Part shown: positions 39,768-52,500 of the stretch, piece by piece
Numbering within the stretch: the stretch's first letter is position 1
How the letters are laid out: every line of letters begins with the position of its first letter
Assembly: GCA_963573385.1 (NCBI GenBank)
Contig: CAUYLG010009127.1
Location: forward strand, 62,001 to 126,000
Length of the DNA stretch: 64,000 bases
Source of the DNA: Cacajao melanocephalus
Lineage: Eukaryota > Chordata > Mammalia > Primates > Pitheciidae
Direction of reading: 5' to 3'
Notes under the pieces: model-generated
What the model saw: the letters and a program-made list of their open reading frames with translations, nothing else
Told to the model about the DNA's origin: nothing
Database searches by the model: none
Position numbers and translations under genes: made by a program

Positions 39768-40286
39768 GGAGGTGATGTAACTTGCCTAAGGCCACACAGC
39801 TAGTAAGTGGTGGCATTGATTTGTGAACCCAGGGCTGTCTGAACACGAAGCCTGGATTCTCGCCTGCATTTGCATCTGCCTCTTCCTTGGCTAGCAGTCA
39901 CTCCAGTTGGTCCCAAGTGTTAGCACTGGGCTATGCAGTGTGAAAGGCCCAGGTAGAGGAAATTTGGGAGTGGCATGCCAGGCAGCCACGGGGAGGAAAT
40001 GTGAGAGAAAGCAGGGAGAGGGGAAGAGGGAAGTCTGTGAAGCCCAGGGAGAGCGGTGGTCCTCAGAGGATCTGGTATTTTGCTGAGCACCTAGAGAACC
40101 CGCAGTGTTTTTGCATCTCTGTTGCAGTGCCTGCCTCCTCCTTAGAGCACCCACTGCGTCTGGTATTTGCTATTATACCTGCTGGATAAATACTTGTTTT
40201 CACGTCTCCTTCTCTGATCAGGGGTCATCTATTTGAGTCCAGAAATGATGGCATGCCAGGACCTGACCCAAGGAGCTGTCTCACCT
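39768..40286 (+). repeat. Inverted duplication, left arm
   Basis: This segment is repeated in reverse complement at 41787-42317 with about 80-87% identity by eye. Shared blocks include GTTAGCACTGGGCTATGCA, TGGTATTTTGCTGAGCACCT, GTTTTTGCATCTCTGTTGCA, and GGTGGTCCTCAGAG. It begins in a minus-strand MIR head. The main body is not a repeat family I recognise. Confidence 0.92.
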
Positions 40287-40289
40287 TTG

Positions 40290-40545
40290 ATGCCAAGAAT
40301 TAAAATAATGATTGCTGTCATTCATTGAATTCCTACAGCTGTCAGACACTGAGATAGATTTTATATTCATGATCCAATTTAATCCTCAGGACAGTCCAAT
40401 GAAATAGGGATCATTTAAAGACGAGGAAAATGAGAAGTAGAGAAGCTAAGAAACTGTTTTAGGCCACTGGTGGAGCCAGGATTCGAACCCACGGCCAGCT
40501 TCTGGTTCCAGGAACCTCACTCCATTGCTTATAGTGGCCCAAGCA
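40290..40545 (-). repeat. MIR, minus strand, inside the inverted-repeat spacer
   Basis: TGATCCAATTTAATCCTCAG, ACGAGGAAAATGAGAAGTAG and CCAGGATTCGAACCCACGGC follow reverse MIR. It abuts the inner end of the left arm. Confidence 0.75.
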
Positions 40546-41639
40546 GCCAGTGTTCCTGAGATGTGCATTTCCCCTCTCCTGAGCCTCTCAGACTACATCT
40601 CAGCCTTCCTGCCCCAGAGAGAACTCAGCTGTCCTCCTCCCTGCCTCCAGCCTGGGCTGTGAACACACCACACTTGTTGAATGAATGCTGGCTTTTTTTT
40701 TTTTTTTCAATTTGGCAGTTTAAAGCAATTAACGTCATTTAGTCAGGCATGTTATTAAGTCAACATTCAAGGGAGGGTGGATCACGGGAAATGAATATAC
40801 CAGGTTATATAAATAACAATTTACTCACTGTCTAAAATATCACAGAACTTCATCATATGTCAAATATTTTAGTCCCTTTTATTTTTGCCTTTTACATTCA
40901 AAGATGACTCCATTCCCATACACAACTCTAAGAATGAGGCTGTGGTATGAGGACTCCTGGGAGATAATGTCAGCAAAAATGCAGAGAAGAATTTGCCAAA
41001 TGCTATGTCATTTGTGCCTGCTCTGACATGAATGTGATTCTTGGCCATTCAGCTAAGTCTGCCTTGTCTGCAGTGGGTGCGTGTGAATCTGCTGTGCCTG
41101 CTGGACAGCGCCCGAGGTGGGGCCAGCAGCCCGTGCATGCCTCCCACCACTCACAGAGACACCAGATGCAGATGGCTGCAGGGCAATATGTGTGGGTGGG
41201 ATGGGGGCACACGGGGACAAAGAGAAAAGAAGAAAGTCACAACCAAGTGCCGCCCATCTCATGGTGGAACACGCTGGGAAATGAGGTTGGATCTGCTGTC
41301 CTCTGGAACTGTGCTGACCTTTGAGCTCTACTGCAGGCAAGCCCAGGGAGAAGGAGTGAGCTTCCCAAGATCCCCAAGCTCAGCGCTGTCAGGCCAGAGC
41401 TAGAACCTGGATGCCCAGACTCCAGGCCAGACTCCTGCCCCCTCCAGCCCAGTGACTCTCTGGTCCAGCCACATCCTGCCCAAACAACACAAAGAAAAGG
41501 GACCCAAATACAGAAAACCAGATCCAGATGGTAAGAGGAGAAATCCCCAGGAAGAGGTGGAAGAAGACAAAATTAATCTTCAGAAAGCAAAAACCAAACA
41601 CATGCAAACGTAACAGTCACCTTTTCATCTGGGACGGTG

Positions 41640-41780
41640 GTCCTTCACCTGGCTCTTCCATCACTAGCTTTGTGATCTTGGGCTCAATTTCCACAAATGC
41701 TGAATGAGGATGGAATATGACTCATGGGCTAGTTATGAGGATTAACTTAAAGGATGTCCTCATACACTCACTAGTCACCA
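41640..41780 (+). repeat. MIR, plus strand, at the inner edge of the right arm
   Basis: TCCATCACTAGCTTTGTGAT, CTTGGGCTCAATTTCCACAA and AGTTATGAGGATTAACTTAA follow MIR order. It abuts the right arm. Confidence 0.65.
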
Positions 41781-41786
41781 AACCCT

Positions 41787-42317
41787 GGTGACATCTCCTT
41801 GGGCCAGGTCCTGGTATGCCAAGAAGTACAAACCATCATTTCTTGCCTCAAAACGATGACCCCCGGTCAGAGAAGATGTGAAAACAAATAATTGTCCAGC
41901 AGGTACAATAACAAATACCAGATGCAATGCGTGCTCTAAGGAAGAGGCAGCCACTGCAACAGAGATGCAAAAACACTGCAGGTTCTCTAGGTGCTCAGCA
42001 AAATACCAGATGCTCTGAGGACCACCGTTCACCCCAGGATTCACAGACTGCTCTCTTCCCCTCTCCCCGCCTTCTCTCACATTTCTTCTCCATTGCTTCC
42101 CGGCAATCCATCTCCCAATTTCCTCTTTCTGGGCCTTTCGCATTGCATAGCCCAGTGCTAACACTTGGAACCAACTAAAGTGGCTGCTGGCAAAGGAATA
42201 GGCAAATGCAAGGGCAGGTGGGAGTCCAGGCTTCGTGTTCAGACAGCCCTGGGTTCACAAATTGATGCCACCACTTATTAGCTGTGTGGCCTTGGGCAAG
42301 TCACGTCACCTCTATGA
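41787..42317 (-). repeat. Inverted duplication, right arm
   Basis: Reverse-complement partner of the left arm, separated from it by about 1.5 kb. It carries about 15 bp near its inner end that the left arm lacks (around 41815-41830), and its outer end runs into a plus-strand MIR (42235-42460), mirroring the left arm. Confidence 0.92.
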
Positions 42318-42460
42318 ACTCATGTAGTCCTCTGGAAAAGGACGCCATCAGAGCACCTGTCCCATGGGATTGTTGCAGAGGTGAAATGAAATTTAGACAG
42401 ACAGCATAGCCATGTGACTGGCTGATAAGCGTTAGCTGTCACCACTGATCATTATTTACT
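42235..42460 (+). repeat. MIR, plus strand
   Basis: TGCCACCACTTATTAGCTGT, GTGGCCTTGGGCAAGTCACG, GATTGTTGCAGAGGTGAAAT. Its head forms the outer end of the right inverted arm. Confidence 0.78.
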
Positions 42461-42639
42461 GGCACAACACAGCGTGGGTCTCAAAGATCAATGCTGCACC
42501 TCCCAGAATAAAACTGAACTAACTTACCATTTACCCCAGTAACATTTAGGGCACGGGTTTTTTAAACACATTTATTATGTTGTGAAATAAAGTTACAGGT
42601 CAGAGCCAGCCTTCTAAAATGAATTGAACGGAAGAGAAA

Positions 42640-42725
42640 ACAGAGTAGAATAGTGTAGAATAGAGTACAGCAGAGTCCAGCCTAGTCGACTTGCATTGAA
42701 TAGAATACAATAGAATAAAGTACAA
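42640..42725 (+). repeat. Degenerate (TAGAA)n pentanucleotide tract
   Basis: Units such as AGTAGAATAGTGTAGAATAG and ATAGAATACAATAGAATAAA, interrupted by about 30 bp of unrelated sequence. Confidence 0.75.
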
Positions 42726-43514
42726 AATGCCAGTCTGCACTACAAAGAATAAGGCTAAGTAATGTTTCAAGAAACATGTTTCATATGTGAGGTTGTGTGT
42801 AACGGGTTGCAGTGAAACATGTATTTTTTCCTGTAGGCCATGGTTTAAGAAGTTTGAAAGGCACTGACTTAGAAAAAAATACGGTTTTGTGCCCAAAAGG
42901 CCCCTGAGGGAGCAATTCTTGCACCAGGGAGATTAGGAGCAGGCTTTTATAGGAAGCAGATGGCGTCTTTCAAACTGATGTTCACTAAACAATTTTCTGT
43001 TAAAGGGCTAGTAACCACAGGTCCCAGTAACCTATTTGGTAAGAAGAAAAGCCATCGGTGACAGGTCAACAAATTTCTCTCCATCTCACAAATTGGAGAA
43101 TGGCCATTCAACTGTGCTCAGCGATTTCTAAATAAACTGCTTCAACAAGGAGACGTGTATCTGGATACCTTTGGACTTAAAAGACAAAATGTCTGACTTG
43201 TTCCAAAGCCCTCATTTCTATGGCAGGGAAAATCTCCATTCATGCCACCCACACTGAGGAAGGTTAGACCCTGTGCCAGCCCACGCTTCAGACCTGGCTC
43301 GGGGGAAGAGCAGCTCCAGCTTCTGGCCCAGGACAACGCAGCCTCCACGTACACGGATTTGTGAAAAATCACTGAGGGAAGATGTGACAGGCCAGGAGAG
43401 AAGAGGTGCACAGGCCAGCAAGGGAGACGGGCCCGAATAGAAGGGAGGGAATGACTGAGTCTCTTTAGGGAAAGTCAGAAGCCTTCCCAGAAGCAAGATG
43501 TAAACAGTGTCTCT

Positions 43515-43690
43515 CAATGCGTGGGCCACGGACCACCAAATGAGAGTCACCTGAGATGTTTGTTCACGTGCAGGTTCTGGGGCTCCGGGCCAAGCTTCCT
43601 GGGCCAGGGTCTCTTGGAGGAGGCTCCTGAAATAATGCATCTTAGCAAGCTCCCCAGGTGACATTTCTGCAGGCTAAAATCTGACATCCT
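43515..43690 (+). mobile_element. MER5A-like hAT element
   Basis: GGCCACGGACCACCAAATGA, GAGTCACCTGAGATGTTTGT, and TTAGCAAGCTCCCCAGGTGA follow MER5A. Both termini are decayed. Confidence 0.65.
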
Positions 43691-45488
43691 GCAGAACTGA
43701 GGCTCAGCAGCCAGACAAGGACAGCAGGGTCGGCAGTGAAAACAGGGCAATGGCACGGGCATGGGCACAGAGGCGTGACGCAGCTGATGTGTGCAGGGAG
43801 CTCAAGCAGTGTGCTGTCACCAAAGCACTCAGGGTGAGGATGGGAAAGGTGGATGCAGCGGCAAAGGGATTTGGGTGCCCAGCATAGCTCTGCACACCTC
43901 ATTGAGTATTCGATGGAGGTTTGTTGAAGCAGGAAGGAAAGAAGTGAGGGAAGGAAGAAAGGAAAGGATGTCCAACATTTGGACAAAAGCAAATGTATTC
44001 TTGGGAGTCTGTTAAGATAGCTGAAGATTTCCTTAAACCATGATATTCTACCCAAAAGGACACATTTGATTATCTGAACCTCAACTGAGGAAAAGGAGAA
44101 GGTTGGAGGCTTCAGGTTTCCAGAGAGGTTATTAGTGTTGAATAAACGCTTGACTAATTGTTCTGTCTCCTACTGGCTTCACTTATATAGATAATGGTAA
44201 TAATGGGAATGTTCCCTGATGACACACTGGGACAAAATATTTTGGCTGTTAAAAATAGATACACTGGAGAAACATTTTCTCTAGGTGAAATTCAGGCTCG
44301 AAGGCAATTAAATCTGAGGAGAGCTAGCTAGCAAACACACCCTTCTGCATAAACAACTAGAACAGATTTCCAGTGGAGACCAGCTGGGTAGTTTTGAAAG
44401 GCATGGGACGGGGAGCAGACAAGGCATGGGGATCAGGGCTACCTCCTCCTGTCCTCCAAGAAGCCCACTGTGGGACACAGAGCCTTCTTCCGTCTGTGGC
44501 CTCAATACGCTGGCCTGGGCCCAAGCCTGCTAGTCAGGACTTCAGCGTTGGGGGCCTGGCCCATTCCTGATTCACTATGAGACCTGGGGCATGCCACTGA
44601 GCTCCTACATGCACTCACAGCTGGAGGGGCCATTTCCCAAGACCTGCCCTCTCTCCGAAGTCTTCTCATCCCCTTCTAAATGAGTAGGTCAGGCTCAGGA
44701 CGAAGGTTCAAGGTGGGCATCAGGTCCTGCTCACTCAGGACACACAGTGCTCTGCTGAGCAGAAGTCACAGCTCCACGGAGGAGTCACATCCCAAGGAGG
44801 AGCTGGAGGTAAGACTCTTCCAAAAGCCTCACAACACAACCCGCTATTCAGTCCTGATATCTGAAGGAAGCAGAGGCTGAGGTGAAATGTCTTTTGGCAA
44901 AACTCCTCCCCCATTAAATCCATGTAATTCCCACTTCCCAGCAGCCGTCTCCCTCATCTCAGGGGGTGCACTGGTGCAGGCTCTTAGCACATCCACAGGT
45001 TGGGCTTAGGGAAGAGAGCAGACCACTGTGCCTGCAGGATGCAAATGTAAATAAAACAATCCAAACTCACTTGATGGGCTCTCTTAAAGATTCCCTCCTG
45101 CATGAAGGTGCCTGACACACCCCGTGCAGGGTGCAGCAGTGAGATCGCCCAAGGAATGTTCTGTGGACGCTGCAGGTATGTTGCAGTGGGCAGATTATGC
45201 AGCTCCCAGTAGCCTCCAATGCACAGACTCAGAAATCCAGCCCCAGTGATGTAAACAACAAATAAACAAACAAATAAAAGAAGCACCTCCCTGAGAAAGT
45301 GAGATCACACTCAGCAAACACCTTGCACACATCTTGATGCTGGCAGGGCCTCAACCCCATGTGACGGCAAAGGGAACAGAAATTAAAATTCACATTTCTC
45401 CCTAATATCAGTGGTAATGTGGTGCTCGAGCGCTTTATGGAATTAGCTGCAGCAGCTTCCTAATTGCCTTTGCTGAGTTGCCTCCCCC

Positions 45489-45880
45489 AGGTTGATGGTG
45501 GCGGCTGCGGCGGCCCCATCAGTCTCGCTTGGTGCTCCTCGTGCACCCGCCCGGCACTGCGGTGCTCCCGCGGCAGCTGCTCAGCTTGGTACTGCAGAGG
45601 CGCCTGGACCCCTCAGCCCAACTGAATGCTTCCAGGGGAGACTCTGCCATACCTCCGGGGTGCTGACCCAGATGGGCAGGGATGCTCCCAGGGGCAAGGA
45701 GGGGGTCAGCCAGCTAGGAGAATTGAGGACCAGCTTGCTCTGCTGTCTGGCAGTCCCTGCTGGCATTGCAAGGGTTGTGGGCAAGGGACCTGCCTGCAGG
45801 GCTTCGAGGCTGGATTGTTGTAGCTGGAAGGCAGCCCCCACTTTTTGCAGCATCCGTGCCTGATGCTGGGACTCATAAAA
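45489..45880. other. Isolated GC-rich segment deep in intron 2
   Basis: The first ~120 bp is CpG-containing and GC-rich (GGTGGCGGCTGCGGCGGCCC at 45499), unlike the AT-rich sequence on both sides. A 123-codon frame (45492-45863, plus strand) crosses it but has an alanine-rich start and no protein similarity I recognise. It could be a degraded retroelement or LTR, or a small regulatory island. I cannot assign it. Confidence 0.4.
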
Positions 45881-46699
45881 CCCTCGCATTGGAGAGTAAA
45901 TGGGGAAAGGGCTATGAAGGACCTGGTGATCTGCCTATGCTCTACAGTGTTCTCATTTCCATCACCAGCGTGCAAGGACAGAGAAAAGGCTGGGCGGCTA
46001 CTCCTTCCTTTGTTCATCTGTACCTTCGTGCTGGCCACACACAAACAACTCCCGAAGCCCACCTCATAGAAGCTCTGTGCTAAGTGCCGCAGAGGGACCC
46101 TCTCCAGGTCAGAAAGAGCAAGCATGCCCTGGGGGAACTTAATGTCTAGTTTCCCAGCTTCCTGCTCACCCCTCCCCTTTTACCACCAAAGGAGATAAGG
46201 GGTTCACAGGATATCACACATCCCAGAACCCCAGACCTGCCGGGGACACGGAAGGCCCTGCAAGACTCATTCCACACAAAATAAAAACCGTAGTGAGTTC
46301 AGGGGTGTGGCTTTCAAGCTAGCTGTCAATGGTAGAGAAAAACAGAACTGTGGCTTCATCAAGAGAAAAAAATAATAATAAGCACCAATAAGCACCTGGG
46401 AAAGATAAAGAATAGGAATAACAAAAACAGAGGAGCTAAAATTTACTAGGTGCTTCAAGCCCTCCTCTCATTCCAGCTCTTGCCCCTTTTAAGTTCTGCA
46501 TTATGAAAGCAAATGACAATGCCCAAGCAACAAGACTAAGAATTCCAACAGGGAAAATTTTAAGGGCAGGGGAGACGTTTCCACCAAACACTCTGATGAG
46601 CTAATACCCCACTAAGACCAGTGAAAAGGACAAATGGCTGGTCCTAGAAATTCCCCAAATACCTTTTCTCTGACCCCACAACACCACAAGCACCTGAAC

Positions 46700-47305
46700 T
46701 GGGATTCACAGGATGTGGACTCAGAGTCTGCCTTCGCCACTTGGAGCCATGTAGCCTTCGGCAAAGCCGTCTTCCTCTGTCTTAGATGTCAGAGATGTTT
46801 CTGCATCTCTAAAACTGATGCAAATGATAACAGATCTGACCTCAGGAGTTGCTATGAGAAATCAAATGATATATCATAAATAAAGCACGTGTCCTAAAAT
46901 ACAAATAAAATACCTGCATTATTATTATCTTACTGCCTAAAATCCCTTGTAAAGCTGAGTCGTAGGCAACTTTGACGGAAGACTCAAAACAAGGCCTCTA
47001 GACGTATTGACATTAACAACCCACGAAGTGGACAAACTACTGTCTTTAGCAACCACCACTTGCTGGTATGTAGAAGCAACTCTTTGGGAATAATAACAAC
47101 AACAGTCTACCTTCTCTATACACTTCCCATGAGTCACTGTTTGCCAAGTATCCTGCATGCATCTTCTCACGTGGGCCTCTCAAGCTAGAAGTTAGTACCA
47201 TTGTGCCCACTTGATAGGTACAAACACTGAGGCTCAGCAACTCACTTGTCAGGGTCACATGACCAGCCAGCAGTAGCATTTGGATTCAAATCTGATTCTC
47301 ATCCC
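46700..47305. repeat. Two MIR fragments in opposite orientation
   Basis: Plus-strand MIR at 46700-46880 (GACTCAGAGTCTGCCTTCGC, ACTTGGAGCCATGTAGCCTT, TATGAGAAATCAAATGATAT). Minus-strand MIR at 47110-47305 (CACTGAGGCTCAGCAACTCA, AGGGTCACATGACCAGCCAG). Confidence 0.65.
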
Positions 47306-48974
47306 TCAGGTTCAGATTCTCGACTCCACACAGTTCTGCTTTCCCAAGACCAGCCACCTCTCTTAAAAGTAGATTTTCAAAAGTCAATCCTCTGATTTCG
47401 TTCTAAGCCTATGTATTTTTCCCATCATTCATAAAGCATTTGTTTCAAGCAAAAAACTGAAAACATTGCTGTTCAAGTAGAAAATCCAGCTATGGCTCTA
47501 TAATTCTGAAATTCCTGTTCTGGGAAATGTGCACTGTTGGCTTTTTCAAAAGATTAGTGAGCTGTGACCCCTCTCCTGAGAGGGTTACATCTTACTTCAG
47601 GGCGACCAGGTGGCTCCCGATGTTCTGAAGTACCCAAACGTGGCCACACACTCTGGGATCTAAAATTAGTTACCAGTATTTACTAACAAAGGGAAACAAC
47701 CTGTATATAAAACACACACACGCACGCACACAAACACTCTTTATGGTTGCCAGATAGTGATTTGTCTGAAGTGTGCTGAGTTAGTGTACAAATTCCGTAT
47801 TATAAAAGCAAATGACAATAGCATTCCAACAGGGGCCCAGGCCAAAGTCAAGAAGAAAGAATGCCCAAACTTAGCATTACCATTCCAGAAGTCAAATGAC
47901 TATCATTTATGTCAGTGGGGCAAAAGCCTATGCCCACTGAGGTGTTTGTACATGATGCAGTAATATTGCACTAACAGACGTTTCACTAATAATGAAAACC
48001 AGTAGGAGGCTAAGAGTAAAGCTGGATAGTATGACTCGTGGCTGAAGATTACCTACATCCGGTGAATTTACTGTCTCCCACATCTATTGTACTTTTTACA
48101 ATATTGTTCCATCTCTGCCTCAAACAATACAAGGGAAAAGGCATTATGGATGGTACATGTACAAAGAGTCAAATGCCTGCTCTATATTTCCAACTTTCAC
48201 CTTGCTTCGCAAATTACAGCACAATGTTACAGCAACAGCAAATTTTACTCTTACAGCTGCCCACCTTTGCTGTGCAATGGACAAGATTAGGAGGACCGGG
48301 AAAAGAAAGCAAAAAAAAAAAAAAAAAACCGACCTCCCTGGGGACATAATAAATGCTTTTGTCATTGTGCCCCTGCCACATTAAATGTGCATAACATACA
48401 TTGCCTTAATTTTATGAACTAATTACGGGATCAAAGTGACAAAAATTGCAAGTTTCTCTTGTTCATTAGTAATGAAATGGGACAGTATGAATGAGAGGAT
48501 GGCCTGACAACCAAGGCTTCCCATGTGCCACACATCATTCTAAACAACTGAAATGCTGTCCAAGGGGACATCTGGTTTAGAGGTTATCTGCAGCTGGCTT
48601 CTGAACACGCTCCCACATCAGGGAAAATGGTTGGGTGTGCCGGGATCTCCTGTGGCATAAGGACCTCACTCTGTGTTGTGGGGCAGATGTGGCAACCTCG
48701 ATTCCTTGGGTGATGGGCTCCTCTGGGCATCTCCCCCCATGCTCAGGGAAAAGGGAGCTGATCTCAAGCGGAAGAATATACATCTTGACAGAGGCCACAG
48801 TCCCTGGAGTCTTCCTTCTGCTCTAACATACTCTCATCAGGGGCCAGCTGGGGATCATCTGTCTACATGCCAACGCCTGGCACTCACCCATTCATGCACT
48901 TGCTCATTCACCAAGTCCACATGTATGTATGCAGCCAGGCCCCACAGAAGCTCAATGAAGATTACCTAAGAGCT

Positions 48975-49370
48975 TGCATTTGTATACTGCAACTAGGAAT
49001 GATGACAACTCGCTGGCAGAAGCCAATGTGCCAGGCATGGTGCTAAGTGCTTTGCATATTTTATTTCATTTAACCTTCATCACAGCCTATAAGATAGAAG
49101 GTATTGGTCACCTGTCTCATTTAAGGGTACAGGTTCAGAAATGTTAAACTACAAGGCAAAGCAGAAGAGGAAATGTCAGATCTGGGGCTCAAATCCAGGT
49201 CCACCTGACTCCAGGGCTACGTCGTTTCAGCTGTTATCCCAGGCTTTGTTTCTGAATTAATATCCCAGATGTTTCTCACTTAATCCTCCCAAACACCTGT
49301 GAGATCAAAAATACAGGTATTATGCACCTTCTTTTCAATAGGAACTGAGGTCAAAAAGGATCACACAAAG
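48975..49370 (-). repeat. MIR fragments, minus strand
   Basis: GCATGGTGCTAAGTGCTTTG, TTTCATTTAACCTTCATCAC and GGGGCTCAAATCCAGGTCCA (48975-49240). A second partial copy follows at 49275-49370 (ACTTAATCCTCCCAAACACC). Confidence 0.68.
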
Positions 49371-49384
49371 ACAAGAAAATGTAG

Positions 49385-49570
49385 CACTGTGGACAGATGT
49401 GCAGACCATGGAAGCCCAGCTCAGTCACCATGGGGAGGCTGCTAAGTTCTGCAAGCCTCAGCTTCTCAAGCTGTAAAATGGGGTGAATAATAGTCCCCGC
49501 CTCATTAGGTTGCTGGGAGAATTTAATGGTATGTCATATGTAAAGGGCTCATCATAGCACCTGGAAAGCA
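49385..49570 (+). repeat. MIR fragment, plus strand
   Basis: GCAAGCCTCAGCTTCTCAAG, CTGTAAAATGGGGTGAATAA, and AGGTTGCTGGGAGAATTTAA. It is the last interspersed repeat I recognise before the promoter zone. Confidence 0.72.
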
Positions 49571-52500
49571 AAAACTATAGCCTGAGTGCTACTTGTTTTT
49601 ACTATTAGATTAAGCAATTTGCCCAGGGCCACACTGGAAATGAGCACAGAAAAGATAAAAAGAGAGATGCCACTGCTTAAGGTCAATGACCCTTCCTTTA
49701 ACAACACAGCATCTCCAAAGATGTGAATCTTTGAAAACGCTCCAAGCTCTTGACCTGTTACTCATAAAATAAGAAAATGATTTCATTGGAGATGGAACAA
49801 AGGTAGGCAAAGGAAGCCTCCTAGACTGAATGGAGCTGAGAGGGTGAGCTATCCAGAAGGAAAGAAAGAAAGCCAAAACCAGGACAGCCTGTCCCACAGA
49901 AGGCTTAGCCAGGGCCCCGCACTTGGTCTAAGGCTCTGCTGCCGCATCCTGGAATTCTTAATAAATTTTTTTAACAAGGGGTTCTGCATTTTGCACTGGG
50001 GATCACAAATTACATAGCCAGTTCTGGTCTCAGCAAGTCCTCAGAGTCCAACTGCCTACAAAATCCCAGACACTGAACAAATCCATGCCTATTGGACTGG
50101 ATGACTCAGTTCTGTCCTACTGCCCTGGTTCATTCTCTCAAGTCAGCCTCTCTAGCATCCAAGAGGACAAGAACAGTCTTCCCCATCAGCAAGCATTATC
50201 TGGCACGTTCCATGATGAGCAGCACCCATTTTTATTGGCACTGGCACACACACATACACACACTTAATAAGTATAATGGTAATGGCATGGGCAGGCCCCG
50301 ATTATGGACTGGGTTGTTTCACCTAAAATGGAAAACTCGAGGTCTGTTTTGTGAACCCACAACATTTATAGCCTTGCCCACCTTGCCTGTCCAGATCATT
50401 TACATGCATAACAGCCCTTTTAACCTTGGGAGGGTACTGTTTTCCAATAACAGGTGCCAAGATAAATACTCTGAAGTGCACAAAGTGAAGGAACAGCCAT
50501 CCATTTCTTGTGAAAAGATAATGCTTTCCTTTCCAATACGGCCTTGAAATGTGCACTAATAGTTTGGCTTCAGAGCTGTTTATTTCCATAATCTTGATTT
50601 GGGGTAGAACTGGGAAGCTATGTAACATATAAATTTAATACACCTTATGGGAATGAGCACCCAATGAGTGCTGTTCAAAGCAAATGGAAGTTGAAATGTT
50701 TACCATTTATTAGAAATGAACTGGACTCTTTTCAAAGATGTATTTGTAAAAACAAAAATTCCTTTCTGAAAAGTAGATGTGCTGGCTATGCATGCAGAAA
50801 TCCCCTAAAACACGTCAGCTGTACAAAATACCTAATCTGCCAAGGGTGAGTTGTAAACACAGTCCAAAGTACTGGAGTCTTAGAGTCCAGCTTTACACTA
50901 CAGAACCACTTCGGACAAGTCTGTTGGTCACTAAATACTCAGTAAAATCACGAAAAATCAAGCATCCTCTGCTTCCTCATACCATTTTCTTCCTTTGAAG
51001 GAGAAACAAAATTTTGTTTAATGTACCAATGACGGCTGATAAGGATTCTGTCAGTTTTACCAGAAGCCTGACATTAGGAACTTTGCCTTTCACTAAGTGA
51101 TACACAAAAGCTTCACTACAGTCACTCGAGATGAAACCTAGGCCGTTATGTCTCTTGTATAAAAATTACGTTAAAAAGGGAAGAAAAACCTCATATGCTA
51201 ATTCATTGGCTGGCATTTTATAACATCTATTTTATTTTTCTCTCAGTGTTGGCCACAGCAAACCTCTAAGTCAAATCAGTGTCCCAGGGACCACACAGTC
51301 TGCTAATATTCCCTGTGTCAAAGATGCTGTGGTCTCAACCCGAAGGCTGTGCCAACAAGCACAGTGACTACAAAAGATGGAGGCCCCTCAAATAGCTGCT
51401 GCTCACATCCCACAGAGGAGATGTGCTGGAGAGAAGAAAAGGCCCATTTGTTGGCAGCATAAGCATCTACAATGGTAAATCAGGATTCATGTCAGGCCTG
51501 AAACAAAGGCTCCTCGGTGAAAACGTACACTTCTTTAAGTAGGCCCAACGTAGCAGACCATGAACTGATCAACGTTAGTGGGAACACTAAACACCAAGTG
51601 AGATCAATCCACGGCTGATAAAGGCTAGAATCCCAAAGCTGCACTTCCAAGAACACGTGCTTCAAACTGTAGGGAAATGAAACACCTGGAAGGGCCACAG
51701 GTGCCGGTGGTGATGGTTTCACATCTCTTTCACTTTTGCTCATGCTGACATATGGCTATGTTTTCATCAAAAACTGGAAGCATAACTGTGCCAGCTCAGG
51801 CCCAGTGGATTTCAGAATTATCAGGAGGTTTGGTATTCATGCGTTTGCCTAAAATTTGCACTAGTGTTAAATTAATTAATTAAAATCAGTATGAGATCAC
51901 CATGCTAATCAATCAAAATTATAACCACATGGGAATAAAAATTTGCAGTTCGCCTCCAACCAGAAAACCATGCCTGTGTTTTCATTTTCCCTTAATTCTG
52001 ACTAGCATCTGTCAATCTCCTGAGCAGCACAGGCTGCAGAAAGCTCCTAGTGGGAGAAAAAGCAAAGTAGAAATGTAACCGGCAGAAAAGAAATTTTAAG
52101 GAAGAAAAAAACAAGGAAAGTAAGAAAAAGAAAAAAAATGAACAAAAGGAAGGGCTCAGACATAAAGTTAGCAAGTGGCTATGAGTGACTCTACAAGTGC
52201 AATAAGATGTATGCATAAGAGGCACAAACTGAATGTTCATTGGTTTGCCCTGCTCTGCTACTGTCTGGCTGATTGTGTCAATGACACCAATAAACTGCCC
52301 TGAACGATTAAAAACTGTTATTTCAGAGCTTTCAAGACTTTTAAAAATAACCTCCTATGGAAAAGTCCAGCATTTGAAGTAATGCTATGAATTAAAGCAT
52401 CAGCAGCATAGGTTGAATGCATTTATCATTCGGGATGGCAAGTAGCTGTGTTTATTCAACAAAAAATGTTAGCAAAACAGCGCCTCCCCCACAAGAGCAA

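Noticed and set aside
45492..45863. 123-codon plus-strand frame in the GC-rich segment
   Set aside because: Ala-rich start, no recognisable domain, antisense to the host gene and no splice or promoter evidence. The DNA segment itself is kept as a finding.
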